Source of the DNA: a virus
Length of the DNA: 58,684 bases
IMG/VR virus record: IMGVR_UViG_3300046804_001439
Span: 1 to 58,684 of that record
Direction: 5' to 3' (one strand)
Shown here: piece by piece, positions 1-8,847 of the stretch
Layout: every line of letters starts with the position of its first letter
Numbering within the stretch: the stretch's first letter is position 1
The notes under the pieces: generated by a model
Told to the model about the DNA's origin: nothing
The model's database searches: none
The model's input: only the letters and a program-made list of their open reading frames with translations
Translations under genes and position numbers: made by a program

Positions 1-657
1 CCTTAAAGTATCCAAGCCCTGCTCCAATTCCAAATCCAGCTTCTGCTGCAAATGATCCTTGGAGTGATACAACATCGTCTGAACTAGCATTTATGCCTGC
101 AGCTTTAAGACGAATGTCATCAAACTTAGATCCTCCTTCATTTGTTTCGTACTCTCCTATATCTACACCTTTAAGCGAAGCTTGAAACTTTTTATCTGAA
201 TGTTCCTTCTTCTTTATTGCTTCTAGCGTAGCTATAAGCTCTGGCATTGAAAGATTTTCTTCTAGTTCCTCGTAATTTTTCCAATGACCTAAAAGAAAAA
301 CTTCTCCTTCTAAAGCGGCTAGATCGAGTTCTGACCAGCCAGAACCGCTGCCGCTAGAAGGTTTGGGTCGTCAAGTTTAATTCCTCCGCAAACCTCAAGG
401 ATGCGATTCATCGTTGGAACATCAAGAGCGTCTTCCAAAGCTTCTCTGTCTTTTACCAAATCTGGTAATTGTTTTTCTAGAGCAATAGCACATGCGTCGA
501 TAAGAATTGTTAGAGTCTCATCTTCAGTTGTTACTTCTCCAGTTCTTTGAATTGCCGTCATAAATTTACGGAGTTCTTTAATAGATAGTGGTTTGAGCTT
601 TACTGATTGCCCGTTTTGTAGTTGAATTTCTTCTACATTATATACTGTAGTTGCCAA
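1..657 (-). CDS. tail assembly chaperone, -1 frameshift extended (gpGT-like) form, partial
   Basis: After the slip at 361-367 the -1 frame stays open to the window edge. It reads as a Gly/Ser-rich linker, then a segment with EVFLLGHWKNYEELEENLS and PELIATLEAIKKKE, as expected for the T domain of siphophage tail chaperones. The product is cut by the window edge, so its length is unknown. The stretch near the edge is Gly/Ala-rich. The frame assignment comes directly from translation; the function is inferred from the classic arrangement. Confidence 0.78.
319..657 (-). CDS. tail assembly chaperone, short (gpG-like) form
   Basis: 112-aa acidic protein between the tail tube gene and the expected tape measure gene, the usual place of the tail assembly chaperone that binds the tape measure protein during tail assembly. 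The start is TTG at 655-657, preceded by a strong AAGGAGG ribosome-binding site at about 661-668. No nearer ATG exists. A canonical -1 slippery heptamer near its 3' end (361-367) and an open -1 frame running past the stop support the gpG/gpGT scheme known from lambda and most siphophages. The family call comes from position and frameshift; residue-level similarity was not tested. Confidence 0.85.
   Translation of the reverse strand: MATTVYNVEEIQLQNGQSVKLKPLSIKELRKFMTAIQRTGEVTTEDETLTILIDACAIALEKQLPDLVKDREALEDALDVPTMNRILEVCGGIKLDDPNLLAAAVLAGQNSI
361..367 (-). promoter_or_regulatory. programmed -1 ribosomal frameshift site
   Basis: On the minus strand the sequence is C CCA AAC, a perfect X XXY YYZ heptamer in the zero frame of the chaperone gene (codons CCA AAC = Pro-Asn). 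Slipping one base back gives CCC AAA and opens the long -1 frame. The zero frame stops about 40 nt later at 319-321. Confidence 0.85.
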
Positions 658-683
658 TTTATCCTCCTTGGATAGTCTTAATT

Positions 684-712
684 ATTATAACATAATGATA
701 ATACATATACAA
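684..712 (-). promoter_or_regulatory. sigma-70 type promoter for the tail chaperone operon
   Basis: On the minus strand, TTGTAT, 17 nt, TATAAT, ending about 27 nt before the TTG start of the chaperone gene. It lies just downstream of the terminator of the tail tube gene, so it would restart transcription into the tail genes. Confidence 0.6.
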
Positions 713-717
713 GCAGA

Positions 718-742
718 AAGCCCCCGAAAAATTCGGGGGCTT
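718..742 (-). terminator. hairpin terminator after the tail tube gene
   Basis: Perfect 11-bp inverted repeat AAGCCCCCGAA/TTCGGGGGCTT with a 3-nt A-rich loop, followed on the minus strand by a short T-rich stretch. It lies 20 nt past the stop of the tail tube gene. Confidence 0.75.
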
Positions 743-762
743 CCGACATTTAGTTGGTTATA

Positions 763-1485
763 TTACGCTACCAATACACGGTCAATAATTTTTCCGTATT
801 CTTGCCCCTCATATCCCGACATAGCGGTTGGGAGAAGACGGAAGGTTACTGGAAATGTAGTTGGAGTAGAACGTGCCAACGAGAATTGTGACTGTTGTAC
901 AGAAAGAACACGACGTGCATAATATACACGCTCTGTTTGTGAACCTGATGTTGTTGGAGCTTGTCCGACAGCAATTAGCTGACGCTCTGTTGGTGCAATA
1001 CCGAGAGCACCCGCTGCAATACCAAGTGTATCTTTCTTTGATGTTCCAGTACCTGAACTAATAATAGTGTTGGTCTGAGAAATCGCAGTGTTATTTGTTG
1101 GATCATCTGGCTGTCCGAAAATAACTAGAACGTTTTCTAGTGTACCTTCTGACATTTCAGTGGCGATCATAACTTCCATCGCAGACTTGAACAGCTTAGC
1201 TGTATCAAGCAACTGGTCGACGGTTACTGAATCGTATGTTGGATTATAAGTGATCTGAAGACCATTATTTGTAAAACCTACGTTTCTGTAATAGAAAGTG
1301 CCAGAATCAATTGCGTTAAGTGTATTTGTATAGGATGTTCCTGTTACGAATGCACCAGCGCTTGCTGTTCCTGGCTCTGAATTTTCATATGTAGAGTAAC
1401 CTGCTGTTGTTGAGTCAATATTTGAAACGAACAAAGGAGATGCACCTACGAGAATATTTTTCGCATTACCTGCATTTTGTGCCAT
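763..1485 (-). CDS. major tail (tube) protein
   Basis: 240 aa. Placed between the tail terminator-like gene and the tail chaperone, as in nearly all siphophages. It is Thr/Ser/Gly-rich and beta-rich in character, with mid segments such as NVGFTNNGLQITYNPTYDSV and a C-terminal stretch FPVTFRLLPTAM typical of tube proteins of actinophages. It would polymerise into the tail tube. It has its own promoter (1555-1582), ribosome-binding site GGAGGTGG and terminator (718-742), which suits a highly expressed structural protein. Confidence 0.8.
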   Translation of the reverse strand: MAQNAGNAKNILVGASPLFVSNIDSTTAGYSTYENSEPGTASAGAFVTGTSYTNTLNAIDSGTFYYRNVGFTNNGLQITYNPTYDSVTVDQLLDTAKLFKSAMEVMIATEMSEGTLENVLVIFGQPDDPTNNTAISQTNTIISSGTGTSKKDTLGIAAGALGIAPTERQLIAVGQAPTTSGSQTERVYYARRVLSVQQSQFSLARSTPTTFPVTFRLLPTAMSGYEGQEYGKIIDRVLVA

Positions 1486-1554
1486 ATTTTATTTCCACCT
1501 CCTGGAATTCTGGATGTTTAATTTTAATCAAGCTGGCTAGGCTTCTTTCCTCTT

Positions 1555-1582
1555 AGTATAATTTTAGGCCATAAAGGGTCAA
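1555..1582 (-). promoter_or_regulatory. promoter for the major tail protein
   Basis: Minus strand TTGACC, 16 nt, TATACT, followed by a leader of about 60 nt with a GGAGG ribosome-binding site before the ATG at 1485. Confidence 0.55.
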
Positions 1583-1591
1583 AAGGCAAAC

Positions 1592-2101
1592 CTAGGCAAA
1601 TCGACCTTGACCGTTGGTTATTCTAGAATATTTAATTTCAACTATTACGTCTGCCGCATAAAATCCCTGAAGTTCTTCTGAAGGGGCAGTTGGAGATATA
1701 TCGGCTATATATACAGAATGGAATTTAAAGGTATTGAAGTTAGGCAAAGAGAGGTTAACATCCTTTGCAGACTCGTCCATTCTTCTAAATAGATCTGTCA
1801 TAAAGTTCCTAATTTCATTAATTTCAGATATATCTGTAGAGAAAATAGTAAAAAGAATTTGTTCGCAACATACTAACCAGTTGTCATCATAGGACATTCC
1901 AACCTTATCATAAATAATGTGCTTTTTTCCACTTAAAAATTGATTAAGATCTGGTGTTTGCTGAACTGGTATTATTGGAACAATATATTCGCCAAGTTGG
2001 TCGCTATAATAATCGTTATCGTTAAATATTCCTGAATCTACAAGTTCGTCCCAAAAAAACTTTCTAAGCTCAAACATTGCATCTGTTTTATAATTTGTCA
2101 T
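1592..2101 (-). CDS. tail terminator-like protein
   Basis: 169 aa, directly before the tail tube gene and overlapping the end of the upstream gene by 4 nt (ATGA), so translation is probably coupled. Its position and size match the tail terminator or tail-completion protein of siphophages, which caps the growing tail tube and joins it to the head. No diagnostic motif was seen; the call rests on gene order. Confidence 0.5.
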   Translation of the reverse strand: MTNYKTDAMFELRKFFWDELVDSGIFNDNDYYSDQLGEYIVPIIPVQQTPDLNQFLSGKKHIIYDKVGMSYDDNWLVCCEQILFTIFSTDISEINEIRNFMTDLFRRMDESAKDVNLSLPNFNTFKFHSVYIADISPTAPSEELQGFYAADVIVEIKYSRITNGQGRFA

Positions 2102-2883
2102 AGTGCGCCTCCAAATGCTTGTGATAGTGCTGAGTCAGCTTGATTTCTTATTGAATTTGGAGAAAACTTATACTGAACTTTTTTAATATTTTGAGGTAGC
2201 ATTAATGCTTTAGCCATTTTGGCATTAAAAATTTGTTGAAATCTAGATTTTTTAATAGAATTATTTACAAGATTTCCTGTAAAAAATCTTGAATGAGCTA
2301 GACTAAATTGATTTGTAGCAGATTTTCCTCCAGGTCTTTTTACCATAACAGATTCTCCTTTAGGCATAAATACTGTTTCGCCATCTATTTCAAAAACTAG
2401 CCTCTCCGCATATCTGGGAGATATTTTAAGAGGAATTCCTTTTTCCATAATTTCAGCCTTGTTAATAAACACATGTCTTCTTTTTGATTTATTAGAAGCT
2501 GGTACTAATGATTTAGATGGTAAAAATGAGTATCCTATTTTAAAAGATAGGCCTTCTTGTGATAATATCTTTAAATCAAACAATCTTTTATTCTTATTTC
2601 CTATTCCGCCCCACTCGTAAACATGATGTAAAGACTTTGGCTTTGTCCTAGCAAGTGCATCTATATACTGACCGAAATCCTCATCAATTTGTTTAAATAT
2701 AGTTTGTGTAAATTTAGACTGGAAATTTTTATTTTTAGTAAGGCCAGCTATGACATTTGCTTGATAATATACAAAAGCTGATATCTGAGCAACATTACTA
2801 TCTTTTAAAACTCCTGCCTGACTCCCAGCCATCATTTTTTCCAATCCGCTGGCAGCCTGAACCAACATAATACTATTGTCCAA
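2098..2883 (-). CDS. neck/head-tail connector protein
   Basis: 261-aa basic protein (many Lys/Arg in the last third) lying between the head-closure gene and the tail terminator, with short overlaps on both sides. Position suggests an HK97 gp10-like or minor tail role in joining head and tail. It is longer than typical gp10 proteins. No motif confirms the family. Confidence 0.42.
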   Translation of the reverse strand: MDNSIMLVQAASGLEKMMAGSQAGVLKDSNVAQISAFVYYQANVIAGLTKNKNFQSKFTQTIFKQIDEDFGQYIDALARTKPKSLHHVYEWGGIGNKNKRLFDLKILSQEGLSFKIGYSFLPSKSLVPASNKSKRRHVFINKAEIMEKGIPLKISPRYAERLVFEIDGETVFMPKGESVMVKRPGGKSATNQFSLAHSRFFTGNLVNNSIKKSRFQQIFNAKMAKALMLPQNIKKVQYKFSPNSIRNQADSALSQAFGGAL

Positions 2884-3301
2884 TTTGTTGATTCTCCGAT
2901 CTCTTTAGAGATGAGTTATATCCTAAAATATTACCGAATGGATCTGTGAGTGGAGTTGTACCAACTACTTCAAACACTGTTGGTGTTTCTGTAGGATAAT
3001 TTAATTCTGTCCAAATGCTATTTCCAATAGAATCCACTATGTTTGTTACTTTATCTCTAATAGAAAGTCTTTCTATTGTTCTAACCTGTAAAATTTGATC
3101 ATTAATATAAACATTACTAAAAACCTGCTTGTCTCCAGATCTTCCGCTCACAGAATTACTAACAATTCCCTTTGCATGACATGGAAGGGTTTTAAAATAT
3201 TTCCACTCTCTTTTAATAGCACCAGTAGCAGAATCTTGAGATTGATACTGTCTATATATATCTAACTTCATAGACAATATTGAGTCTATTAAGTCATTCA
3301 T
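2873..3301 (-). CDS. head closure-like protein
   Basis: 142 aa, overlapping the upstream adaptor gene by 1 nt and the downstream gene by 11 nt. Size, order and the beta-rich C-terminal half (VFEVVGTTPLTDPFGN) fit a head closure protein (SPP1 gp16/HK97 gp7-like) that stoppers the portal channel. Assigned mainly from gene order. Confidence 0.45.
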   Translation of the reverse strand: MNDLIDSILSMKLDIYRQYQSQDSATGAIKREWKYFKTLPCHAKGIVSNSVSGRSGDKQVFSNVYINDQILQVRTIERLSIRDKVTNIVDSIGNSIWTELNYPTETPTVFEVVGTTPLTDPFGNILGYNSSLKRSENQQIGQ

Positions 3302-4281
3302 TAGATAATCTCTGCCTTGCTTACCATTACATAATCAATAAGTAATCTGTCGGCATAGGCATTTCCAGTTCCTGAATATGCTTCATCTGTATATTCAAAG
3401 TCCCAATCAAATGTAGATATCTTGCTTATATACTTATTACGCCAAGCTTTGTCTTTAGCAAAATAATCCTTCATCAATTCTATTGCTGCTAATTCTACCT
3501 CATCTGGAACTTTGTCCCAACCAAATCTTCCCTGAACACGATATGGTACATTAGTTTTAAATATTCCTACTCCATCTTCAATTGATGGAGGAATCATCCC
3601 ATTAGCTACATAAACTGTATTATCTAACATTTGTGATCTGTCAACTCTAATTCCATATCCAGTTTCTGTTGTTTTAACAACATAATTCCAGTTATTAACA
3701 TCATTTAGAGTATCAACAAGCAGTATATCATTTGCATATAGCTCATGAAGATTGTGTAGTTTTGCTGGAAGCGGTAAAACATCAGAACCATATCCATAGA
3801 CAACATGAACGTCGTCATATAAATAAAAGTTTTGTCCAGTATAATTTTCTATTTGTTTACGAGCATATCTTTCAGCTGCAACTAATTCACGATATGTTTT
3901 ATAGTTTGGATCAGTCTGATCAGTGCTAAATCCAACATCTTGAATATGATTAAAATCAATATATGGTGTAACTACATAAACCTCATCATACCTAACTACA
4001 GGATATGTTTTAATGCTGTATTCCCACTTTAATTTTAATGTTCTATTTCTATCTGTAAATTGAAATGGGATATTAACAGTATATGTTCCTGGATTTAATT
4101 CATCAGGAACTGCAGTCAAAGTAACTAGTACTGTGTTTGCATTTATTGCTGGATCAATGGCAGGGTCTTCTGTTACATCGTATACCTTAACAACTGGATT
4201 TGAATCGGCGTTTACCGTTTCTCCCTCCCAAAAAATTTTATGGGTTACTGGAGACTGTGAACTGCGTAAAATTTCTGCCAT
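3301..4281 (-). CDS. head-tail adaptor protein with N-terminal beta domain
   Basis: 326 aa. Residues about 1-120 look like a beta-sandwich (alternating Val/Thr/Tyr, NPGTYTVNIPF). Residues about 130-326 contain AAERYARKQIENYTGQNF and ELAAIELMKDYFAKDKAWRNKYI, the helical pattern of gp6/gp15-type head-tail adaptors that bind the portal ring. The fusion to an N-terminal beta domain is larger than the family's usual 100-150 aa. Stop and next start overlap. Confidence 0.55.
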   Translation of the reverse strand: MAEILRSSQSPVTHKIFWEGETVNADSNPVVKVYDVTEDPAIDPAINANTVLVTLTAVPDELNPGTYTVNIPFQFTDRNRTLKLKWEYSIKTYPVVRYDEVYVVTPYIDFNHIQDVGFSTDQTDPNYKTYRELVAAERYARKQIENYTGQNFYLYDDVHVVYGYGSDVLPLPAKLHNLHELYANDILLVDTLNDVNNWNYVVKTTETGYGIRVDRSQMLDNTVYVANGMIPPSIEDGVGIFKTNVPYRVQGRFGWDKVPDEVELAAIELMKDYFAKDKAWRNKYISKISTFDWDFEYTDEAYSGTGNAYADRLLIDYVMVSKAEII

Positions 4282-4293
4282 TTAAAGACAGGC

Positions 4294-4695
4294 TTAGCTA
4301 TAAAACTCCTGGACTTCTTTTGGAGTTGCAAGTCTAAAGCCCTCCTCCTTATCGAAAATTTTTTGAGCGGAATCTTTATGCATTGCTACATAAGGATGCT
4401 CTTTTGTAAAAGTAAATCCCATAATATCATAACGGAAATTTGCTCTTTCCATTCTAACCAAAACGGTGTCTTCTGGGTGTTCCTTTTTAGGGTCAAACTT
4501 TGGAAGAACTTCTTGTGACATGTCTTCCGCCTCTTCTTCAATTTTTTCTATAGTTTTATTATATACTGACCATGTGACTCCCTCTTCTGAGAGTGCTGCA
4601 ATAATGTCTGTTTTATTTTTTAAGCCGTCGATTTCTACACCGAAATCTTCTGCGATCTTTTTTAATTCAGATACTTTTAATGTGTCAAATGACAT
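4294..4695 (-). CDS. hypothetical protein with SAP/Rho-N-like N terminus
   Basis: 133 aa. Residues 1-40 (TLKVSELKKIAEDFGVEIDG, then NKTDIIAAL) have the helix-turn-helix spacing of SAP/Rho-N-like motifs often seen in small proteins between capsid and connector genes of actinophages. The C-terminal half contains RYDIMGFTFTKEHPYVAM. Possibly a head-associated protein. The gene sits just after the capsid terminator with a GGAG ribosome-binding site. Confidence 0.5.
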   Translation of the reverse strand: MSFDTLKVSELKKIAEDFGVEIDGLKNKTDIIAALSEEGVTWSVYNKTIEKIEEEAEDMSQEVLPKFDPKKEHPEDTVLVRMERANFRYDIMGFTFTKEHPYVAMHKDSAQKIFDKEEGFRLATPKEVQEFYS

Positions 4696-4750
4696 ATTAG
4701 CTCCTATTTCTACTTAAAACAATTATAGCATTAGTAAATTAAAATGAAAA

Positions 4751-4776
4751 GCCCCTCAAAAATTAATTTGAGGGGC
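4751..4776 (-). terminator. terminator after the major capsid gene
   Basis: Inverted repeat GCCCCTCAAA/TTTGAGGGGC with a short AT loop and a TTTTC tail on the minus strand, 27 nt past the capsid stop. It probably sets the level of connector and tail mRNA relative to capsid mRNA. Confidence 0.75.
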
Positions 4777-4803
4777 ATTTCTTGCAGATCTAAATCCTAT
4801 ATA

Positions 4804-5856
4804 TTAGGAAGCGACCTTAACGTTCTTGACAACTACCCAAGCGTCAGCTTGCTCAATCTGTACACCAACACGGGTGTATAGAGTGTATTCAATGCTGTCC
4901 TTGCGTGGCCAGAAGAAGCGATAAACTGTAACGTCACGCTTGACACCAATAACTACGTTATTTGGGAATGTCAAGTGGATATCACCGTGATTACCTGTCT
5001 CTCCTGTATAGTCTCCGTCCTGTGCTTCTGGAAGAAGTGGAACTTCAACAATCGGAATACCGAATGCGAATGGAGCTACGTATCCTGCTGGACCACCAAG
5101 TGGTTGTACTTCTTGTCCACGGATAATGCTTGAAGCAATATCTGCAGGGATTGTTTGGTTTGTACCAATGCTGTTGTTGTACAGGAAGTCCTGAATCAAG
5201 TTGGAACCAGCCAAGAAGCGAAGGTCTGAACGACGTTGCTTGTACTTACGTGGAAGTGCCTTAAGTGCTGAATTAAATACAGCACGAGATACTCCTGCAC
5301 CAGCAGCATCGACTACGTGACCGTTAGCCTTTGCCTTCTTTACAACACCATCAAATGCCTTGTATAGGTTATCTGATGTTAGTGATGTGTTACCGTTAAG
5401 GATTACATCTTCAATATCATTACCTGCCTGTGTTGCCATCAGACGTGCAATGTGGTCTTCTAGGTCTGGACCTTCAATATTATCTTCTAGAGATTCTGTT
5501 GAAAGTTCCCAATCTAGACGAAGTTTCTTTGTTGTAAGAGAGATCTTTGAGAAAGTAACAGCAGCGTTTGAACCTGTGTTATCAGCTTCAGTAGCAAGTA
5601 CCATAAGCTTCTCACCTACACCAATGCGATCAATTTCAGTGGTGTCTGCCTTCATACGGACAGTACGAGCCACCTTACCAATTACAGTTGCATCAAACAT
5701 GTAGTCTAGGAATCGTGCAGACTGCTCAGGATTGAGTAGGCCACCTTTACCCTCAGAACCAACATGTACGCCAGTTGTTGAACCAGCAGCACCTGTCATA
5801 TTAGCTGTTACGTTTGTATTTGCTGCAACAGCTTTTTCTAAGTTTTCATTGCTCAT
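4804..5856 (-). CDS. major capsid protein (HK97 fold)
   Basis: 350 aa. Follows the protease-scaffold gene. Sequence features of HK97-type actinophage capsids are clear: N-arm, LLNPEQSARFLDYMFDATVIGKVART, the E-loop/spine segment with LTTKKLRLDWELSTESLEDN, DLEDHIARLMATQAGNDIEDVILNG, and the C-terminal strand FPNNVVIGVKRDVTVYRF. It forms the icosahedral shell. Codon choice is visibly more GC-ending than in neighbours, in keeping with high expression. A strong terminator follows. Confidence 0.93.
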   Translation of the reverse strand: MSNENLEKAVAANTNVTANMTGAAGSTTGVHVGSEGKGGLLNPEQSARFLDYMFDATVIGKVARTVRMKADTTEIDRIGVGEKLMVLATEADNTGSNAAVTFSKISLTTKKLRLDWELSTESLEDNIEGPDLEDHIARLMATQAGNDIEDVILNGNTSLTSDNLYKAFDGVVKKAKANGHVVDAAGAGVSRAVFNSALKALPRKYKQRRSDLRFLAGSNLIQDFLYNNSIGTNQTIPADIASSIIRGQEVQPLGGPAGYVAPFAFGIPIVEVPLLPEAQDGDYTGETGNHGDIHLTFPNNVVIGVKRDVTVYRFFWPRKDSIEYTLYTRVGVQIEQADAWVVVKNVKVAS

Positions 5857-5877
5857 TATATATTTTCACCTACCTTT

Positions 5878-7212
5878 TTAGTTAAAAATTTCATTTACGG
5901 ATCCGAGGAAAGAACCGTCCCATTTTGATTTGGATTTTGTTATTACTTCCTGTGACCCGCCAAGGTCATAGGACTTCTTAATTGCAGTCTCTGATTCGAC
6001 TGCGTCAACACGCTTTTCAACGCCCTCAATCGTGTTCTTGATATCTTCTACAGCCTTTGAAAGGACTGAGTGTTGTTCTGCCAATTCTGAAATACGAGTA
6101 TCTACGCTCTTGCTGAATGTTTCAACAGTGTCTTTAATTGCTGAAACCTGAGCAGCATTTGCTTCAGATGCCTTGTTAAGAGTATCTGAAAAGAATCCCT
6201 TAAGATCACCGAGCATCTTTGCAAAATCAGGTTCATCAACCTCAACTTCTGATACGTCGGCTGCTTTTTCCAGAACTTCGGCAGAAGCGTCAACAGCTGG
6301 TGCTTCTTCGGCAGCAGGTGCTTCAACAGCAGGTGCTTCCTCAGCAGGAACAGCGGCTGGTGTTTCTTCTACAACAGCAGGAGCTTCTTCAACTGCTGCT
6401 AATGTTTCTGTGTTTTCTGACACTTCATTACCTCCTTCTGCGTTTGCCTGTTTTGCAATTTTGTTTGTATCAGGCAACGGTAATCTTGATTTCTTAAATG
6501 AATCAAGAATCTTATCTATTTCTTTTGCTTTCTTAACGTCATTGGATTCTACCCAACCAATTAACTGTGCTTCTTTTCCGCTAACTGGAGAAACGTATGT
6601 CGAATCTGTAGAAATAAAAACAGAGTCGCTATCTTCACAATAAAAAATATTTTCTGTTACTGTTTCTGCAGCAATTCCTTTAAACATTAACTGACCATTC
6701 ATTTTTTGAATTGACAATATGTTGCAAAGCTCGTTAGCTGGAGAATCTACTACAGATAACTCCATAAGAGCATATTCCTTAATGAAGCGAACTGGCTTAC
6801 CAGTTGACTTGTTAACTTCATTTTCTGAATCAATAATCTTTCCGCCAATTGAAAAACCTTGTAGTGTTCCATCCAAAATCTTTTCCCAAGTATCTTGAGC
6901 GCCTTTTGAAATGTATGCGTCTACATAAACACCATTATAAAATTCTTTTGTATTTGGATCATAATATGTTTCTGGTTTAAATGAAACCATTTTGCCAACT
7001 GCTGTTGATCCATGCATTTCACGAATGTTGCCACGGAAAGAATCAAATGCTTTGATTGAAGCTTCTTGAGTTACAACATCTCCAGTTTGATCCAAGTTGT
7101 CCAACGTTGCAAAACCAGAGACGATTCGCTTTTCACGATTTACTTTAGTAAATGGAACTGAAAGGCTGATATCGTCGCCATGAGATGACCACAAAGACTT
7201 ATGAATATTCAT
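5878..7212 (-). CDS. prohead protease fused to scaffold
   Basis: 444 aa. Residues about 15-170 are an HK97-type prohead protease (S78/U35-like): candidate catalytic His67 in REMHGS, Ser121 in LQGFSIGGK, and the conserved ELSVVDSPANE at about 151-161. Residues about 265-325 form an Ala/Pro/Glu-rich linker, and about 340-430 a coiled coil (FFSDTLNKASEANAAQVSAI, then HSVLSKAVEDIKNTIEGVEK) that should act as scaffold. Protease and scaffold in one polypeptide just before the capsid gene is a known arrangement. A TTGCCT-17-TATAAT promoter lies 5 nt before the ATG, so the message may be leaderless. Confidence 0.87.
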   Translation of the reverse strand: MNIHKSLWSSHGDDISLSVPFTKVNREKRIVSGFATLDNLDQTGDVVTQEASIKAFDSFRGNIREMHGSTAVGKMVSFKPETYYDPNTKEFYNGVYVDAYISKGAQDTWEKILDGTLQGFSIGGKIIDSENEVNKSTGKPVRFIKEYALMELSVVDSPANELCNILSIQKMNGQLMFKGIAAETVTENIFYCEDSDSVFISTDSTYVSPVSGKEAQLIGWVESNDVKKAKEIDKILDSFKKSRLPLPDTNKIAKQANAEGGNEVSENTETLAAVEEAPAVVEETPAAVPAEEAPAVEAPAAEEAPAVDASAEVLEKAADVSEVEVDEPDFAKMLGDLKGFFSDTLNKASEANAAQVSAIKDTVETFSKSVDTRISELAEQHSVLSKAVEDIKNTIEGVEKRVDAVESETAIKKSYDLGGSQEVITKSKSKWDGSFLGSVNEIFN

Positions 7213-7216
7213 ATGA

Positions 7217-7245
7217 TTAATTATAATTTTTTATATATAAAAAGG
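7217..7245 (-). promoter_or_regulatory. promoter for the protease-capsid genes, possibly leaderless
   Basis: Minus strand TTGCCT, 17 nt, TATAAT, then only TAATC before the ATG at 7212. No Shine-Dalgarno sequence is present, which fits the leaderless mRNAs common in Actinobacteria. Its placement puts a fresh start in front of the scaffold and capsid. Confidence 0.5.
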
Positions 7246-7266
7246 CAAATAACTAGTCGATCAGGA

Positions 7267-8847
7267 CTACTCGACTTGTCTTCCAGCACCCTGTTCGTTT
7301 CGGGCTTCTCCAGAAATATCTGGGGAATTATTTTGCCTTTCTTGATCCCTGGTTCTTGTATTTCCAGCCTGAGACCTAATCTCTGCCTGTTGCTGAGGCT
7401 TTAAAACTACAACCTCGTCTCCAGAATCAAGCGGAACCATGCCTCTACGAATTCTAATTTCATTAGGCGTAATTACCTGCATTCTTAAATAACGCTCATC
7501 AATCTTAGACTGAGTATCTTCATCGGTAAGAGCTAATTCGTTGAATTTAATTTCTAGAGCATCTGTCATTTCTGCAATTAACTTATTTAGTTTCTTTTCA
7601 AGAATGTCCTGTGCTGGACGACATACCTGCTCTTTAAATGTTTTATCGGCATCTCTTGCTGCAGCTAAATTAATTCCTTCTGGAGTTCCAATCTTATTAA
7701 TTGGAGTTCTGTGAGCCATAAGGATTTCATCACGATTCATCTTTCGATATGTATTAAATGACGAGTCTTGAGTTCCAGCCTCAATTGGCTCCATTTTAAA
7801 TTCAACTTTAGAATCTCCAGTATCTGCTGGAAGAGGAACATATAGAGATCTATGATTTCTTCCCTTTAATCCAACCTGGAAAAATTCAAGTAACTTGCGC
7901 TCTGACTCTGTTGAAAGTTTTGCGCCCTTAACTGTAATAATATAACGAGGGACTGCTTTATTCTCAAAATAATCAAGGTTATACTTGGCTGCAAATTCAT
8001 TTCCAGCCATAGCATTAGAAGCAGCTACAATATCTGGAATTCCATAATAGTTATTTGTTGGAGTATATTTCTTGAGATGAATAATTTCATTTGGACGATC
8101 AGTACCACCAGCAATTGGATTTACTGTTTCTTGATCTCCAAAATTGCGGAAGAATACAGCCTTTCCATAAAGCAATTGAATAAAGCCATCACGAAGACGA
8201 CGCACACGCATAGTCTTAGATGGTATATGTCCTAAATATCCAATTTTTCCAGAAGTTGTTCTTCCAACTTCAAGGTATCCGTTTCCTGTTGCCTCTACGT
8301 CCGTATAAACCTTAATTAATGTTTCTTTAAATGTTTCTTCTTCATTACAATCTTCAAGCCAGCCATGTAGATCTTGTCTCAATCTATTAAGCTTTCTTCT
8401 AGCTCTTTCTAATTGAGTGTCGCTGTCAATTCCATCCATAGCCTCAATTGTTTTTCTAGTTTCAATAAAATCATAACCTAATCCAACAATATTAGCTACC
8501 TTTGCATTAATTGCAGCATAGTTGTATGGTGAAATTTCATAAATAGTAGATAGGTAGTCTAAATTATATTTTGGCTCTATCAAATCAAACATCGAGTAGC
8601 CAGTAATGGCTTGCTGCAATAGATTCTGCTGGGTTTCAGCTCCATCTATTCCAGTAAATCTTTTTTGTAAATCTCTGCTTACTTTTCTTCTAAATGATGG
8701 ACTAAGTCCATTCATTTTTAAAACATCTTCGCCCTCTATTTTAAATGGATCAGTAGTTTTTTCTACAACTGGATTATTAAATCTAACCCAATCTGCAGCA
8801 TTAGAAATTTCAATTTCTTGACTATTTTCTTCGTCTATATGTTCCAT
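7267..8847 (-). CDS. portal protein
   Basis: 526 aa. Forms the 12-subunit ring at one head vertex for DNA entry and tail attachment. Seen features: PYNYAAINAKVANIVGLGYD near residue 80, a central GNGYLEVGRT strand, then DIVAASNAMAGNEFAAKYN and ENKAVPRYIITVKGAKLS, typical of PBSX/HK97-type portals of actinophages, and a helical C-terminal part ending in a Gln/Arg-rich tail. It lies before the protease and overlaps the small upstream gene by 1 nt. Confidence 0.88.
   Translation of the reverse strand: MEHIDEENSQEIEISNAADWVRFNNPVVEKTTDPFKIEGEDVLKMNGLSPSFRRKVSRDLQKRFTGIDGAETQQNLLQQAITGYSMFDLIEPKYNLDYLSTIYEISPYNYAAINAKVANIVGLGYDFIETRKTIEAMDGIDSDTQLERARRKLNRLRQDLHGWLEDCNEEETFKETLIKVYTDVEATGNGYLEVGRTTSGKIGYLGHIPSKTMRVRRLRDGFIQLLYGKAVFFRNFGDQETVNPIAGGTDRPNEIIHLKKYTPTNNYYGIPDIVAASNAMAGNEFAAKYNLDYFENKAVPRYIITVKGAKLSTESERKLLEFFQVGLKGRNHRSLYVPLPADTGDSKVEFKMEPIEAGTQDSSFNTYRKMNRDEILMAHRTPINKIGTPEGINLAAARDADKTFKEQVCRPAQDILEKKLNKLIAEMTDALEIKFNELALTDEDTQSKIDERYLRMQVITPNEIRIRRGMVPLDSGDEVVVLKPQQQAEIRSQAGNTRTRDQERQNNSPDISGEARNEQGAGRQVE

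Noticed and set aside
668-1061. Plus-strand frames in the tail tube gene
   Set aside because: Antisense shadows of the major tail protein with no leader.
6173-6643. 156-codon plus-strand frame opposite the protease-scaffold linker
   Set aside because: The Ala/Pro/Glu-rich linker on the minus strand produces an open antisense frame; no start signal.
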